Source: Acidobacteriota bacterium
GTDB lineage: Bacteria > Acidobacteriota > Thermoanaerobaculia > Gp7-AA8
Direction of reading: 5' to 3'
NCBI GenBank assembly: GCA_003223695.1
Contig: QHVY01000264.1
Span: forward strand, 7,611-25,645
DNA length: 18,035 nt
Position numbers and translations under genes: made by a program. Below the pieces are notes generated by a model. The model was given only the letters and a program-made list of their open reading frames with translations. It was not told where the DNA came from and did no database searches. This document shows, one piece after another, positions 6,936 to 14,352 of this stretch; the first letter of the stretch is position 1; each line of letters begins with the position of its first letter.

Positions 6936-9176
6936 TCACTGCGTCAACCGTCGGTATGACGCGCTCAGCATCTGCACGCGTTTGACGTAGTTGCGCGTCT
7001 CCTGGAACGGCATCGACTCGAGGAACTCGTCCAGCGGACGCCGCGGCGAGGCGCGGCGCCAGCGCATCACGTTGCCCATGCCCGCGTTGTATGACGCTAC
7101 AGCGAGAAGCGTCGCGCCATGGAACATGTCGACGAGCTGGCGGAAGTAGTACGTTCCGAGGCGAATGTTGACCGTTGGATCTTCGAGGTTGGATGACGTA
7201 TTCAGCCGTTGCGCGAGCTGCCTCCCAGTCGGCGGCATCAGTTGCATCAGTCCGACAGCGCCGACCGGCGACCTCGCGCTCGGATTGTAGTAACTCTCCT
7301 GATGAATCAAGCCCATCACGAGATACGGGTCGAGATTGTTCTCCTTCGCGTTCTTGATGATGTCGTCCTTGTATTTCGTCGGGTAGTACATCCGCAGAAA
7401 GTATGCGGGCACGGAGTCCTGATCGACGGTTGCCAGCTCCGGAAATGCTCGCCGTGCGGAGCGCATCATCAGGAACATATCGCCGGTCGAGTTGTATAGG
7501 TCGGCAAGGAGCGCATCGGCGTACGGCTGATTTTTTCGATTGAGATTCCTCTGGATTTCCAACCGCGCATCGCGGCCATCGTTCAATGCGGTGAGCTCGT
7601 AGGCAAGCCGCAATTCCTGCGGCATGTTCTCTTCCGCGATCTGCGGCCAGTCGGGCCGCTGCATTTTCAGAGGATTGATCGGCGGATCCTGATGCGATGC
7701 GCCGTGTCCCTGACAGAAAAGGACGACGAGATCTGCGTACGCCGCCGCGGCGAGTGAGCGATAGATCGCTTCCGCTTCTTCCTTTTTTCCAACATGCTCG
7801 ATCGAGCGCGCATACCAATACTCCGCTTGACGTCGCACGTTCGGATTGCGGTACGTGTCGCGAATGAACACGCAACTGTCCGCCGCGCCGTTGTAGGCGC
7901 CGCGGGTGTATGCCGCCCATGCCTTCGCCCAGAAATGTTGCAGGCCGGCCTCCTGGGTCGGATCGAGCTTCGCGAGATCGCCGATGAGCTTCTGCTCGTA
8001 ATCGTCCTGATTTTTCGCCTCCGCGGTCGCGATGAGCGTGTTCAGGACGTCGATGCGAACTTCATCGGCGAGCGGTAGCCGCAGCAGATCTTTGAAGCGC
8101 TCCGTCCCGAAACGGTCGTACTCCTCCTTCTGCGCTTTTTTCGCCAGATCGACGAGCTGAATCGTTTTCTTCACGTTGATATAGCGCGGCCGGACAGACG
8201 CTTTCTTTTTTCCGTGCGCCGGCACGCGGATGTTGCCTGCACGTTGCTTCACCATGATCGTCTTCAGGACGATTGGATTGATCGACGTGGAAAGCGCTCG
8301 ATAATTTTTCGATGCGGTGTAGATCGCCGGGATCGCGATTTTGAACGGACCCGACGCGAGTGGCTCGAGCACTCTGTTCGATTCGTCGTAGCGATGCAAT
8401 TGATTGAGCGCCAGCCCGCGATCGAGCTCGATCGGCAGCCGGAAAGGTGCGAATGCGCCCGTGATCGGAAACGTATTCAGCTCCGCCAGCGCGTTCTCCG
8501 GGTCTCCATCGCGCATCAAACTCACCGCGCGTTCGAGACGTCGTGACGCCGGAAGCTGAATCGGCGCGTCCGGCGGAAGCGATGTCAGCGCGCGAAGGAC
8601 CGCGATCGCCGGTCCGGCCTGTTGCGTCCTCGGATTCTTGACCGCGATATCGCGGGCGGCGTCGAGTACTGCGCCGAGATTGCCTGAGGCAAAACTCGTC
8701 GTAATGACTTGCCATCGCGCGGTTGCCGCCGGCACCGAATCGTCGGTACGTCTCGCGATTGCGGCGCCCCCGTCGCTGTAAAGGCCGGCAAGTGCGAAGC
8801 CAGCATCGCCCCAGTTGACCATTTTCGGCGAGCGGCTCCAGAGATTGGCGAAGGTGACGCGCGCCGCTCGGGCATTGCCCGCGATTTGGTAGGCGTGCGC
8901 CAGAAACAGGAGCCGGTACTCTTCGACCGAGCGCTGTCCACAGTCGAATGAGGAGAAAGTCCGCGCTGCCGAATTCCCGTCGCCGCGTCTCAACGCATCG
9001 AGAGCAGCGCCGAACCGCGGCTGCAGCTTCGCCAGATCGGGCGGCGCTTCTGGTTTTGGAGAAGCGTAGGTTTCGCGGCGAATTTCCTTGCGGCCGATGG
9101 TGAAGTAAAGCGCGGCGGCGATCGCCACGCCCAACAACGTGCAGATCGCCAACACCCAGCCACGACGGAACTTCAT
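6936..9176 (-). CDS. Membrane-anchored soluble-lytic-transglycosylase-like protein (Slt70 type)
   Basis: A 746-residue protein that should cleave the glycan chains of peptidoglycan. One membrane segment (about 8-28) anchors it, leaving the rest outside the cytoplasm. Residues of about 45-600 are helical with TPR-like repeats, as in the superhelical ring of Slt70. The C-terminal catalytic domain has Glu627 in GLIHQES, then GAVGLMQLMP, LEDPTVNIRLGTYY and ASYNAG, the ordered motifs of the family 1 SLT fold. The length is somewhat greater than E. coli Slt70. The ATG at 9176 follows MKFRRG charge-then-hydrophobic logic, with AGAGA upstream. A 174-bp inverted-repeat element ends 30 bp before the start. 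It faces the redoxin gene tail to tail across a twin hairpin. Confidence 0.93.
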   Translation of the reverse strand: MKFRRGWVLAICTLLGVAIAAALYFTIGRKEIRRETYASPKPEAPPDLAKLQPRFGAALDALRRGDGNSAARTFSSFDCGQRSVEEYRLLFLAHAYQIAGNARAARVTFANLWSRSPKMVNWGDAGFALAGLYSDGGAAIARRTDDSVPAATARWQVITTSFASGNLGAVLDAARDIAVKNPRTQQAGPAIAVLRALTSLPPDAPIQLPASRRLERAVSLMRDGDPENALAELNTFPITGAFAPFRLPIELDRGLALNQLHRYDESNRVLEPLASGPFKIAIPAIYTASKNYRALSTSINPIVLKTIMVKQRAGNIRVPAHGKKKASVRPRYINVKKTIQLVDLAKKAQKEEYDRFGTERFKDLLRLPLADEVRIDVLNTLIATAEAKNQDDYEQKLIGDLAKLDPTQEAGLQHFWAKAWAAYTRGAYNGAADSCVFIRDTYRNPNVRRQAEYWYARSIEHVGKKEEAEAIYRSLAAAAYADLVVLFCQGHGASHQDPPINPLKMQRPDWPQIAEENMPQELRLAYELTALNDGRDARLEIQRNLNRKNQPYADALLADLYNSTGDMFLMMRSARRAFPELATVDQDSVPAYFLRMYYPTKYKDDIIKNAKENNLDPYLVMGLIHQESYYNPSARSPVGAVGLMQLMPPTGRQLAQRLNTSSNLEDPTVNIRLGTYYFRQLVDMFHGATLLAVASYNAGMGNVMRWRRASPRRPLDEFLESMPFQETRNYVKRVQMLSASYRRLTQ

Positions 9177-9205
9177 TCAAACGCGTCTCTGCGAAAAGTA
9201 CGCCT

Positions 9206-9379
9206 TGGGGTCGGAGCTTTCCTTGTGATTTTTCTTCATGTTGTAGAGAAATTAAGCGAAAGCTCTGAGCGCCATCTCTCCATCGGGTAGAGAATCAAGC
9301 GAAACCGTCGGCGCCACCGAGCTCTCCCTCTGAAATGTCTCCGAGAGGTAGAAAAATCACAAGGAAAGCTCCGACCCCA
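9206..9379. mobile_element. MITE-like element with 28-bp perfect terminal inverted repeats
   Basis: The arms at 9207-9234 and 9351-9378 are exact reverse complements over 28 bp, beginning GGGGTCGGAGCTTTCC and ending GATTTTTC. The inside holds two imperfect 44-bp direct repeats starting with TAGAGA at 9244 and 9288 and sharing AAGCGAAA and GCGCCA; TAGA recurs at 9349. No gene is encoded and I see no target-site duplication. It lies 1 bp after the stop of the upstream gene and 29 bp before the slt start. It could be a non-autonomous mobile element or a REP-type palindrome. Confidence 0.75.
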
Positions 9380-9380
9380 T

Positions 9381-10739
9381 TCACAGGCCGAGGGCGCCGG
9401 CGTCGCCGTCGGCGAGAATGCGCACGAGCTCGTCGTAGAAGTAATTCGTCGATTTGCGGACATCCTCCGCAATGCGCTCGTCATACATCTGCCGGCTTCG
9501 GTCGATGTCTTCCTTCAGGCGCTCGTAAAGATCTTTGTTCTTGCGCCCCTGCTCGACTTTTCCTTCGTTGTACAGTTTGATTTCAGACACGAGCAGCCGC
9601 GCGAATCGCCGCGCTTCGTCGTGCTTCTTTCCCGCTTCGCTCGGCGACGAAGCCGCGGCCCGTCCCACTCCGCTCGGCGGAACATATTGCGTGCTCGGGC
9701 GGCTTTCTCCAGGCATTGCAGGCATCGGTCCGCTCTGCGACAGATCAAGCGCTGGCATCGCCGTGGTCGCAAAAGCGGATGCCGGTTTGGCCGCTGGCGC
9801 AGCGGGCGCGGGCCTCGGCGCGGGAGGTGGTGCCGGAGCCGGCCTCGGTGCCGCAACCGGCGCAGGCCGAGGCGGTGGGGGGGCCACTGGGCGTGGGGGT
9901 GGCGGCGGTGGAATGGGTCGAACATCGACCTCTGAGACTGTCACGGTCGCTTCGGACCCTCTCGGCTGCGCCGCAACGCCGCCGGTCGATTCGCCGGCTT
10001 CGACGAGACTTGGTGAAGGAATCTTTTTCCGTATGGCCAGCGTGTCGATCAGCAATCCTGTCGTGAACACGAGCAGCTCGAGCGATGGGGCATCGAGGTT
10101 ATCGACGTCATCTTCGGTCGCATCAACGTAGACAGTGGCAGCGACTTTGTCCTTGATCACCATCGGAATCAAGATCGCTTTCTTCGATCCGCTGACGCCG
10201 AGGCGTGAGGAGAGGTTATTGCCGTCCCAGATGATGACGTGCTCGTATCGCAGGACGCGATCGAGCTCGGGAATCAGACCTGGTGCAGCATTGAATCGCT
10301 TCACCGTTTCGTCGTTGCCGCCGTGCGCGGAAAATCCGAGACCCTTCCAGCCGCTGAAGGTTTCTCCGCGCAGAATCAGAAGCGCGGCGCGCGATCCAAA
10401 TTGCACCGCTTGTTCGAGCAGCGCGTTGAGGACATCGACTTGCGATTTGCCCTGCTCGACCGCCTGCATCGCCTGCTTGACTTTGGATGCATCCGCGGCC
10501 ACGGCCGCCTTCGCCGGTTTCAGAGCTTGTTCGAGCTCGGCGATCGCTTTCTTGAGGTGCGGAAGAAACGTGACCGAGTTGACGTCGGCCTGCATGCTCT
10601 GCACGGCGGCCTTGAGCTGCTGGTCGACGGTTTCGCGAACGTCTTCGACGGAGGAGCGGATTTCGCCCACCAATTTCTCGATGGCTTCACGAACGTGCGA
10701 GTCGATTGCGCCCGCGACGTCGTCGCCCCTCACCGCCAT
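9381..10739 (-). CDS. Coiled-coil protein with possible GAF-like domain and proline-rich linker
   Basis: A 452-residue cytoplasmic protein with no signal or membrane segment. Residues of about 10-100 are charged helical heptads (DVRETVDQQLKAAV, KAIAELEQAL). About 105-225 form an alpha/beta region with the look of a GAF sensor (LIPMVIKDKVAATVYVDA, a typical GAF core strand pair). About 265-335 are rich in proline and alanine, including runs of P. The end, about 375-450, is highly charged and helical (HDEARRFARLLVSEIKLYNEGK). I do not recognise a specific family. The start is the ATG at 10739 with GGGAGG 6 nt upstream; the open frame extends to 10892 but lacks coding character there. It may share a message with slt downstream. 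GAF assignment is tentative. Confidence 0.82.
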   Translation of the reverse strand: MAVRGDDVAGAIDSHVREAIEKLVGEIRSSVEDVRETVDQQLKAAVQSMQADVNSVTFLPHLKKAIAELEQALKPAKAAVAADASKVKQAMQAVEQGKSQVDVLNALLEQAVQFGSRAALLILRGETFSGWKGLGFSAHGGNDETVKRFNAAPGLIPELDRVLRYEHVIIWDGNNLSSRLGVSGSKKAILIPMVIKDKVAATVYVDATEDDVDNLDAPSLELLVFTTGLLIDTLAIRKKIPSPSLVEAGESTGGVAAQPRGSEATVTVSEVDVRPIPPPPPPRPVAPPPPRPAPVAAPRPAPAPPPAPRPAPAAPAAKPASAFATTAMPALDLSQSGPMPAMPGESRPSTQYVPPSGVGRAAASSPSEAGKKHDEARRFARLLVSEIKLYNEGKVEQGRKNKDLYERLKEDIDRSRQMYDERIAEDVRKSTNYFYDELVRILADGDAGALGL

Positions 10740-10787
10740 AAATCCTCCCAGTGCTGTGATTTGAAGCTCGCTAGCAAGGCCGCCGCG

Positions 10788-10793
10788 ATTATA
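10788..10793 (-). promoter_or_regulatory. Candidate -10 (TATAAT) with adjacent inverted repeat
   Basis: On the minus strand TATAAT is a consensus -10, giving a leader of about 40 nt for the gene at 10739, which has a good ribosome site. The inverted repeat GTAGCA-6 nt-TGCTAC at 10796-10813 lies just upstream, in the -15 to -35 zone, where a regulator could bind. No clear -35 box is seen. Confidence 0.45.
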
Positions 10794-10810
10794 TCGTAGC
10801 AACATTGTGC

Positions 10811-10816
10811 TACTTT
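10811..10816 (+). promoter_or_regulatory. Candidate -10 element for lipoprotein gene (TACTTT)
   Basis: TACTTT ends 8 nt before the GTG at 10825 with no Shine-Dalgarno sequence between. This is the TANNNT spacing of a leaderless start, and it supports 10825 over the earlier GTG at 10807. It overlaps the right arm of the GTAGCA/TGCTAC inverted repeat. Confidence 0.4.
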
Positions 10817-10824
10817 GTGTTCCA

Positions 10825-11424
10825 GTGCGGCGATTTCTCGCGATTTTTGTGCTCTTGATCGTGTCATGCGGCGGCACCAAAACGATCGACACCTCGTCGG
10901 AGTGGGTGCACGTTCTGAGTCGGAAAAAAGGTGCAGTGTCGCCGAATGCAACTCCGCGTCAGAAGCAGTTGTACGCCGACTCACTCGCCGCATTCGTGAC
11001 GCGCTATCCGGCGCATGCTCGTGCGCGCGAAGTTTATCGGCGCATCGAGCTCGACTTCGCGTCCGAGCTGTCGGCTCTCGGCAGATACCAGGACGCGATT
11101 CGCTTCTATCGCGCAGTGCTCAAGGACGACGCGCAAAATCGCGAAGCTCTCGATGGTCTCGCCGCGGCGCTCGATCGGCTGACGGTATCGCGTCAGAAAC
11201 TCCTCGCGCTGGAAAAGGGCATGTCGCAGCGCGAGGTTGCCAGGCTTCTCGGCAAGCCGATCCCCGGATGGACGGCAAAAACCGACCGCCCGGACTGCAC
11301 AATCGAAGCGTGGTACTACCGAACAACCGATCGCGGCGTCGCCGGGGTGTATTTCCGTGACGGAACGCTGTTTGCGGCCGAGGCGAACTCCCACGAGAAG
11401 CTTGTTCCGCTGACGTCCCGCTGA
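10825..11424 (+). CDS. Lipoprotein with TPR-like repeats and BamE/SmpA-like domain
   Basis: A 199-residue protein. From the GTG at 10825 the product begins MRRFLAIFVLLIVSC, a lipoprotein signal with the lipid-accepting Cys at 15. Residues of about 55-120 contain helical pairs of TPR type (ALGRYQDAIRFYRAVLKDD). The end, about 128-190, reads GMSQREVARLLGKPIPG, then EAWYYR and GVYFRDGTLFAAE, the pattern of the small BamE/SmpA outer-membrane fold. This suggests a periplasm-facing lipoprotein of the outer membrane. An earlier GTG at 10807 in the same frame would add MLLCVP and is less likely. The gene is followed by fmdB after 53 bp. The exact role is unknown. Confidence 0.82.
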   Translation: MRRFLAIFVLLIVSCGGTKTIDTSSEWVHVLSRKKGAVSPNATPRQKQLYADSLAAFVTRYPAHARAREVYRRIELDFASELSALGRYQDAIRFYRAVLKDDAQNREALDGLAAALDRLTVSRQKLLALEKGMSQREVARLLGKPIPGWTAKTDRPDCTIEAWYYRTTDRGVAGVYFRDGTLFAAEANSHEKLVPLTSR

Positions 11425-11477
11425 GCGGAATCGCGCCTGCACCCGCAGTGTTCGCTTACACAGAGGAAGCTCCAGCG

Positions 11478-11759
11478 ATGCCGCTGTACGAATACGAGTG
11501 CACGAAGTGTGGAGAACGGATCGAGATCATTCAGAAGTTCTCCGATCCGCTTTACACGCACTGTCCAAAATGCGGCGGTGATGTGCGCAAACTGATTTCA
11601 TCTGCTGCGATCCAGTTCAAGGGTTCCGGCTTCTACAAAACCGATTACGCGAACAAACCGGCGGAGACGAAAAGCGAATCGAAAGGCGAATCGAAAGGCG
11701 AATCGAAAACCGAGACGAAGAGCGATGGGAAAAGTTCGTCAACTGAAAAAACGGGCTGA
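11478..11759 (+). CDS. FmdB-family zinc ribbon protein
   Basis: A 93-residue protein beginning MPLYEYECTKCGERIEI, the diagnostic FmdB start, with two CxxC pairs (CTKC and CPKC) that should bind one zinc. The conserved ribbon ends near residue 55 (SSAAIQFKGSGFYKTDY). The rest is a low-complexity tail of Glu, Ser, Lys and Thr partly made by three 12-bp tandem repeats at 11674-11709 that encode ESKG units. The family has been called a putative regulator, but its action is not established. The ATG at 11478 has AGAGGAAG upstream. The end overlaps the next gene by 35 bp in another frame. Confidence 0.92.
   Translation: MPLYEYECTKCGERIEIIQKFSDPLYTHCPKCGGDVRKLISSAAIQFKGSGFYKTDYANKPAETKSESKGESKGESKTETKSDGKSSSTEKTG
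11674..11709 (+). repeat. Three 12-bp tandem repeats in fmdB tail
   Basis: The unit GCGAATCGAAAG is present three times in a row, the last with one change (final G to A). It encodes repeated ESKG in the disordered tail. Copy number could vary by slippage without breaking the frame, as 12 is a multiple of 3. Confidence 0.85.
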
Positions 11760-12357
11760 CTCGGTTCTCGAGGAAGTCTTTCGCTCGCTCTTCGAGGAGA
11801 TCGACGCGGAGAAGATCCGTCGTGACGTCGCCGCGCTGAAAACCGAAGCTCCCGATTTTCATCCAATCGACCACGCGATGATCCTAGTGCGACGGACGGC
11901 GATTCGATGCGCGGCTGCAGGCGCGCTCACCGGCCTCCCCAGCGGTCTCCTGGCCATCGGCAGCCTCGGCGCCGATCTGGCGTACTTGATCTACCAGCAA
12001 TTCCGGCTCATCGTCGGCATCGCGGCGATTTACGGCCACGAGCCCTCGCAGCGCGAGCGCTTCAACGAAGCGCTGTCGTGTCTCGCATTTGCGTCGGGCG
12101 TTGGAATCGGTAAACAGGGCATCGCGGTGGCTCTCGAGTCCTTCGAAGGCGGCGCTGTGGCCGAGAAAATCGGCGCACGGTTTATGCGCGAACGCCTTGC
12201 GAAAATCGTCCCGTTCGTCGGCGCTCTCTCAGGTGGCGCGCTGAACTACATGTCCGTGCGCGCGGTTGGCCGCGCCGCGATCCGCTACTACGAATCGGTC
12301 ATCGACCAGGAGATGGCGGACGAGATCTGGGCGGATGGTGATCGGGAACACGCTTGA
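11725..12357 (+). CDS. EcsC family protein
   Basis: A 210-residue protein with charged N-terminal helices, then the EcsC pattern: a hydrophobic glycine-rich segment (AAGALTGLPSGLLAIGSLGADLA at about 63-85) leading to YLIYQQFRLIVGIAAIYG, and near the end VPFVGALSGGALNYMSVRAVGRAAIRYY. The hydrophobic stretches may associate with the membrane. EcsC is named from a Bacillus locus beside an ABC transporter; its biochemical role is not known and no transporter is present here. The ATG at 11725 lies inside the fmdB tail. The next gene starts within a few bases of its stop, so fmdB, ecsC-like and the small gene look like one unit. Confidence 0.85.
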   Translation: MGKVRQLKKRADSVLEEVFRSLFEEIDAEKIRRDVAALKTEAPDFHPIDHAMILVRRTAIRCAAAGALTGLPSGLLAIGSLGADLAYLIYQQFRLIVGIAAIYGHEPSQRERFNEALSCLAFASGVGIGKQGIAVALESFEGGAVAEKIGARFMRERLAKIVPFVGALSGGALNYMSVRAVGRAAIRYYESVIDQEMADEIWADGDREHA

Positions 12358-12361
12358 TGGA

Positions 12362-12703
12362 ATGCGTCCTCCCGCACCCGCGTTTCCCCGCGTGATCGAC
12401 ATGCCGAAATCGGTAACACAAGCGAATCCGGAAGTGCGCTCCGGGTTCTTCGAGCGCCGCCGTCTGCGCCGGATTCGAATGATTGTCGAACTGACCCACA
12501 AGCTGATCAGCAGTGACATGACCGTGTCACATCGCGAGGCCCAGTGCCTCGTGCAATGCGCGCGAAAAGCGATCCTCGATCTGCATCCAGAGTTCGCCGA
12601 ACGTTATGAGCGCGTTATCCGGCCCCATTTCGAGCGCGTGCTCGCGCAGCGCTGGCCGGGCGCGGAGCCGCTTGATCCGGGCGACTGCGAATTGATCAAC
12701 TAA
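12362..12703 (+). CDS. Small helical protein of unknown function
   Basis: A 113-residue protein I do not recognise. It is soluble, strongly charged and mostly helical. The likely core is from about residue 25 (RSGFFERRRLRRIRMIVELTHK) to the end (HFERVLAQRW). It contains SHREAQCLVQCARKAI with two cysteines four residues apart, not a clear metal site. The start is uncertain: ATG at 12335 (overlapping the previous gene), 12362 (chosen; 4 bp past the EcsC stop) or 12401. It ends 5 bp before a hairpin shared with a convergent gene. Coding is supported by its position in a tight gene run and by normal amino-acid composition. Confidence 0.68.
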   Translation: MRPPAPAFPRVIDMPKSVTQANPEVRSGFFERRRLRRIRMIVELTHKLISSDMTVSHREAQCLVQCARKAILDLHPEFAERYERVIRPHFERVLAQRWPGAEPLDPGDCELIN

Positions 12704-12708
12704 CGAGT

Positions 12709-12763
12709 TTCACCACAGAGAGCACGGAGCACACAGAGACATCTCTGTGATCTCTGTGGTGAA
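12709..12763. terminator. Hairpin repeat between convergent genes
   Basis: The arms TTCACCACAGAGA (12709-12721) and TCTCTGTGGTGAA (12751-12763) pair perfectly over 13 bp, and inner bases pair in part. An alternative inner hairpin CACAGAGA/TCTCTGTG lies at 12732-12749. It sits exactly between the two convergent stops. It may be a bidirectional terminator; its CACAGAG character also fits an interspersed repeat family common in soil-bacterial genomes. There is no T-run. Confidence 0.7.
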
Positions 12764-14281
12764 TCACTTTGTCCCTCTTTCCAGCTCCCGCACCACATTG
12801 ATGTCGCCGATCTCACGCCGCGCCCGCGCGATTTCCCCACGCGCGGCGTTGCGAATCGCATCGTTGAGGTAGCCGATGTGCGGATCGTCCGGAACGAGAA
12901 ACCTGTACTCGCGTCGCGCCATCGTGTCCGGCGCAAATGCGGCGCGACGGGCGAATACCATCGCCGCGTCATCAAAGGCGATGAGCGCCCAATCGCGGCG
13001 CCGATAACGAACGAGTGATGCCGGCAGGTGGCGCCGCTCACCCGTCGCGACATCGACGACCTCCACGCGGTCACTCTGATACTCGTCCACTGCCAGATCG
13101 ATTCGATATTTCTGCAACAGCGCGTGCCACACTCTACTGTCCCGCCGGGCTTGTGCATCCTGAGTGATGAAGTCTCCAAACAGTTCGTTGCGGCCGTCGG
13201 TCAGCACTCGCCGCTGCGGATAGAACGTCCACTCGAGATAGCCGCCGAATTGGTCGACGTTGTAAATGTTGCCCGGCAATCCGCTCCGCTGGAGTTGTGC
13301 GACTGCGCGCACCGGAAAACGTTCTGCGTCGATTCCGGTGTGGTGATCCGTATGCGCATAGACCCACGCAAAGGGTGCAATTGCCAGGATTGCAGTGGCC
13401 CGAGGTATCCGAATCGGCGGAAACAGCAGGGGTAGCGCCGCGAAGTAGAGGCTCTGATTGCGTACATGCTGGAACGCAAGAATTGCGAGGATGACGAAAA
13501 CTTCTGCCCGCCATAGGAACTGGCGCTTGCGCGGCGAAAACAAAAACGCCACGACTACTGCGATTGCACTGGCGTAGAGCAGCGGAAAAAGCGCGGGCGA
13601 GCTCGGAAGCCACTCCGCATTGACGAACTCACCGCTGCTGACGAGGCTCGTGAGCTCCAGCGGCGCGGCGATCGCGCGCCAACCAAATGGATTCACGAGC
13701 AACGCGACTGCGCTCGCAGCCGCCACGACCCAGCGGCGAACGTCGATCATCAGCGTTGTTGCAGCGAGCACGGGCGCGAGAAGCGCCGATGGATGGGTGT
13801 TGATCCAGATGATCGTCACGATTGCGTACGCGATCGCAAGCCGCTGCAGCGGCAGCTTCGAGCCGAGGAGCGCGATGGCGCAAACGATCAGAAGCGCTGC
13901 GGCCTCCGCGGGCCGGACGCCGAGCCGGTCGGCGGCACCAGCGAACGCGAAGGACGTCACAAGCAGCGCGATCGGCCAATCGAGATCAGGCGACACGAAC
14001 CAGAACGCAGTCGCGAAGATCGCACCGACGAAGAGCGCGTTGATCCAGGAGACCGCAGTGAGGGGCACACCGTACGCCACGACTTCCCAAAGCCACTCGC
14101 CATTGATCCAAGGCACGTGCGCCGATGCGAGCGCAAACGGATCGAACACGGGAAGCGCCCGATGCTCGACGATCCAGCGCCCGGTCGCCAAATGCCAGAA
14201 AAAATCGTAGCTGCGGATCGGACCGACCGCGGCGCCGGCGACGACCAGCAGAAGCGCGATCGCCGCGACGCGTCTCGGCAT
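12764..14281 (-). CDS. Multi-pass membrane protein, GT-C glycosyltransferase-like
   Basis: A 505-residue protein with about nine to eleven membrane segments in the first 320 residues and a soluble C-terminal third. The first outer loop reads SYDFFWHLATGRWIVEH, with D26 and H30, followed by VFDPFA and WINGEWLWEVVAYG. This Asp/His loop and the FDPF..W.N.EWL.E pattern resemble GT-C fold enzymes that transfer sugars from lipid carriers outside the membrane. I cannot name a family or substrate. The C-terminal part (GLPGNIYNVDQFGGYLEW, RVLTDGRNELF) is conserved-looking, and such segments occur in related Acidobacteriota proteins. TATACT lies 7 nt before the ATG. A palindromic repeat separates it from the DUF4097-like gene upstream. 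Confidence 0.82.
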   Translation of the reverse strand: MPRRVAAIALLLVVAGAAVGPIRSYDFFWHLATGRWIVEHRALPVFDPFALASAHVPWINGEWLWEVVAYGVPLTAVSWINALFVGAIFATAFWFVSPDLDWPIALLVTSFAFAGAADRLGVRPAEAAALLIVCAIALLGSKLPLQRLAIAYAIVTIIWINTHPSALLAPVLAATTLMIDVRRWVVAAASAVALLVNPFGWRAIAAPLELTSLVSSGEFVNAEWLPSSPALFPLLYASAIAVVVAFLFSPRKRQFLWRAEVFVILAILAFQHVRNQSLYFAALPLLFPPIRIPRATAILAIAPFAWVYAHTDHHTGIDAERFPVRAVAQLQRSGLPGNIYNVDQFGGYLEWTFYPQRRVLTDGRNELFGDFITQDAQARRDSRVWHALLQKYRIDLAVDEYQSDRVEVVDVATGERRHLPASLVRYRRRDWALIAFDDAAMVFARRAAFAPDTMARREYRFLVPDDPHIGYLNDAIRNAARGEIARARREIGDINVVRELERGTK

Positions 14282-14288
14282 TAGGCCG

Positions 14289-14294
14289 AGTATA
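14289..14294 (-). promoter_or_regulatory. Candidate -10 element for GT-C-like gene (TATACT)
   Basis: On the minus strand TATACT ends 7 nt before the ATG at 14281, with no ribosome site between, fitting a leaderless start. The palindromic repeat at 14298-14351 abuts it and covers the place of any -35 box. Confidence 0.45.
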
Positions 14295-14297
14295 CAA

Positions 14298-14351
14298 GTG
14301 GAGGACAGACAATCTTGTCTGTCCTGACAGGCAGGATTGCCTGTCGTCCAC
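14298..14351. repeat. Nested palindromic repeat
   Basis: The outer arms GTGGAGGACAG and CTGTCGTCCAC pair at 10 of 11 positions. Inside are two perfect hairpins: 14303-14324 (GGACAGACAA/TTGTCTGTCC, 2-nt loop) and 14326-14345 (GACAGGCA/TGCCTGTC, 4-nt loop). The element can fold as one long stem or two short ones. It fills the gap between two minus-strand genes. Confidence 0.8.
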
Positions 14352-14352
14352 G

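Noticed and set aside
6730..7920. A 396-codon minus-strand open frame
   Set aside because: It lies in another frame of the lytic transglycosylase and of the opposite redoxin gene, both with strong family motifs.
8062..9180. A 372-codon minus-strand open frame
   Set aside because: It is a frame shadow of the slt N-terminal half, with Arg/Ser-rich composition.
9236..9484. An 82-codon open frame in the inverted-repeat element
   Set aside because: It runs out of the element into the neighbouring gene antiparallel frame and resembles no transposase.
9881..9915. G-rich run (GGTGGGGGGG and neighbours) as a possible G-quadruplex element
   Set aside because: It is the antisense of the proline codons of the linker, so it is explained by coding.
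10740..10892. Extended start for the coiled-coil gene
   Set aside because: The extension crosses the divergent promoter and the lipoprotein signal sequence; the ATG at 10739 has a strong GGGAGG site.
12709..12763. CRISPR-like repeat
   Set aside because: CACAGAG motifs recur but only as arms of one hairpin; there are no regular spacers.
13793..14284. A 163-codon plus-strand open frame opposite the GT-C-like gene
   Set aside because: It is antisense to clear membrane segments and is rich in Arg, Asp and Glu without motifs.
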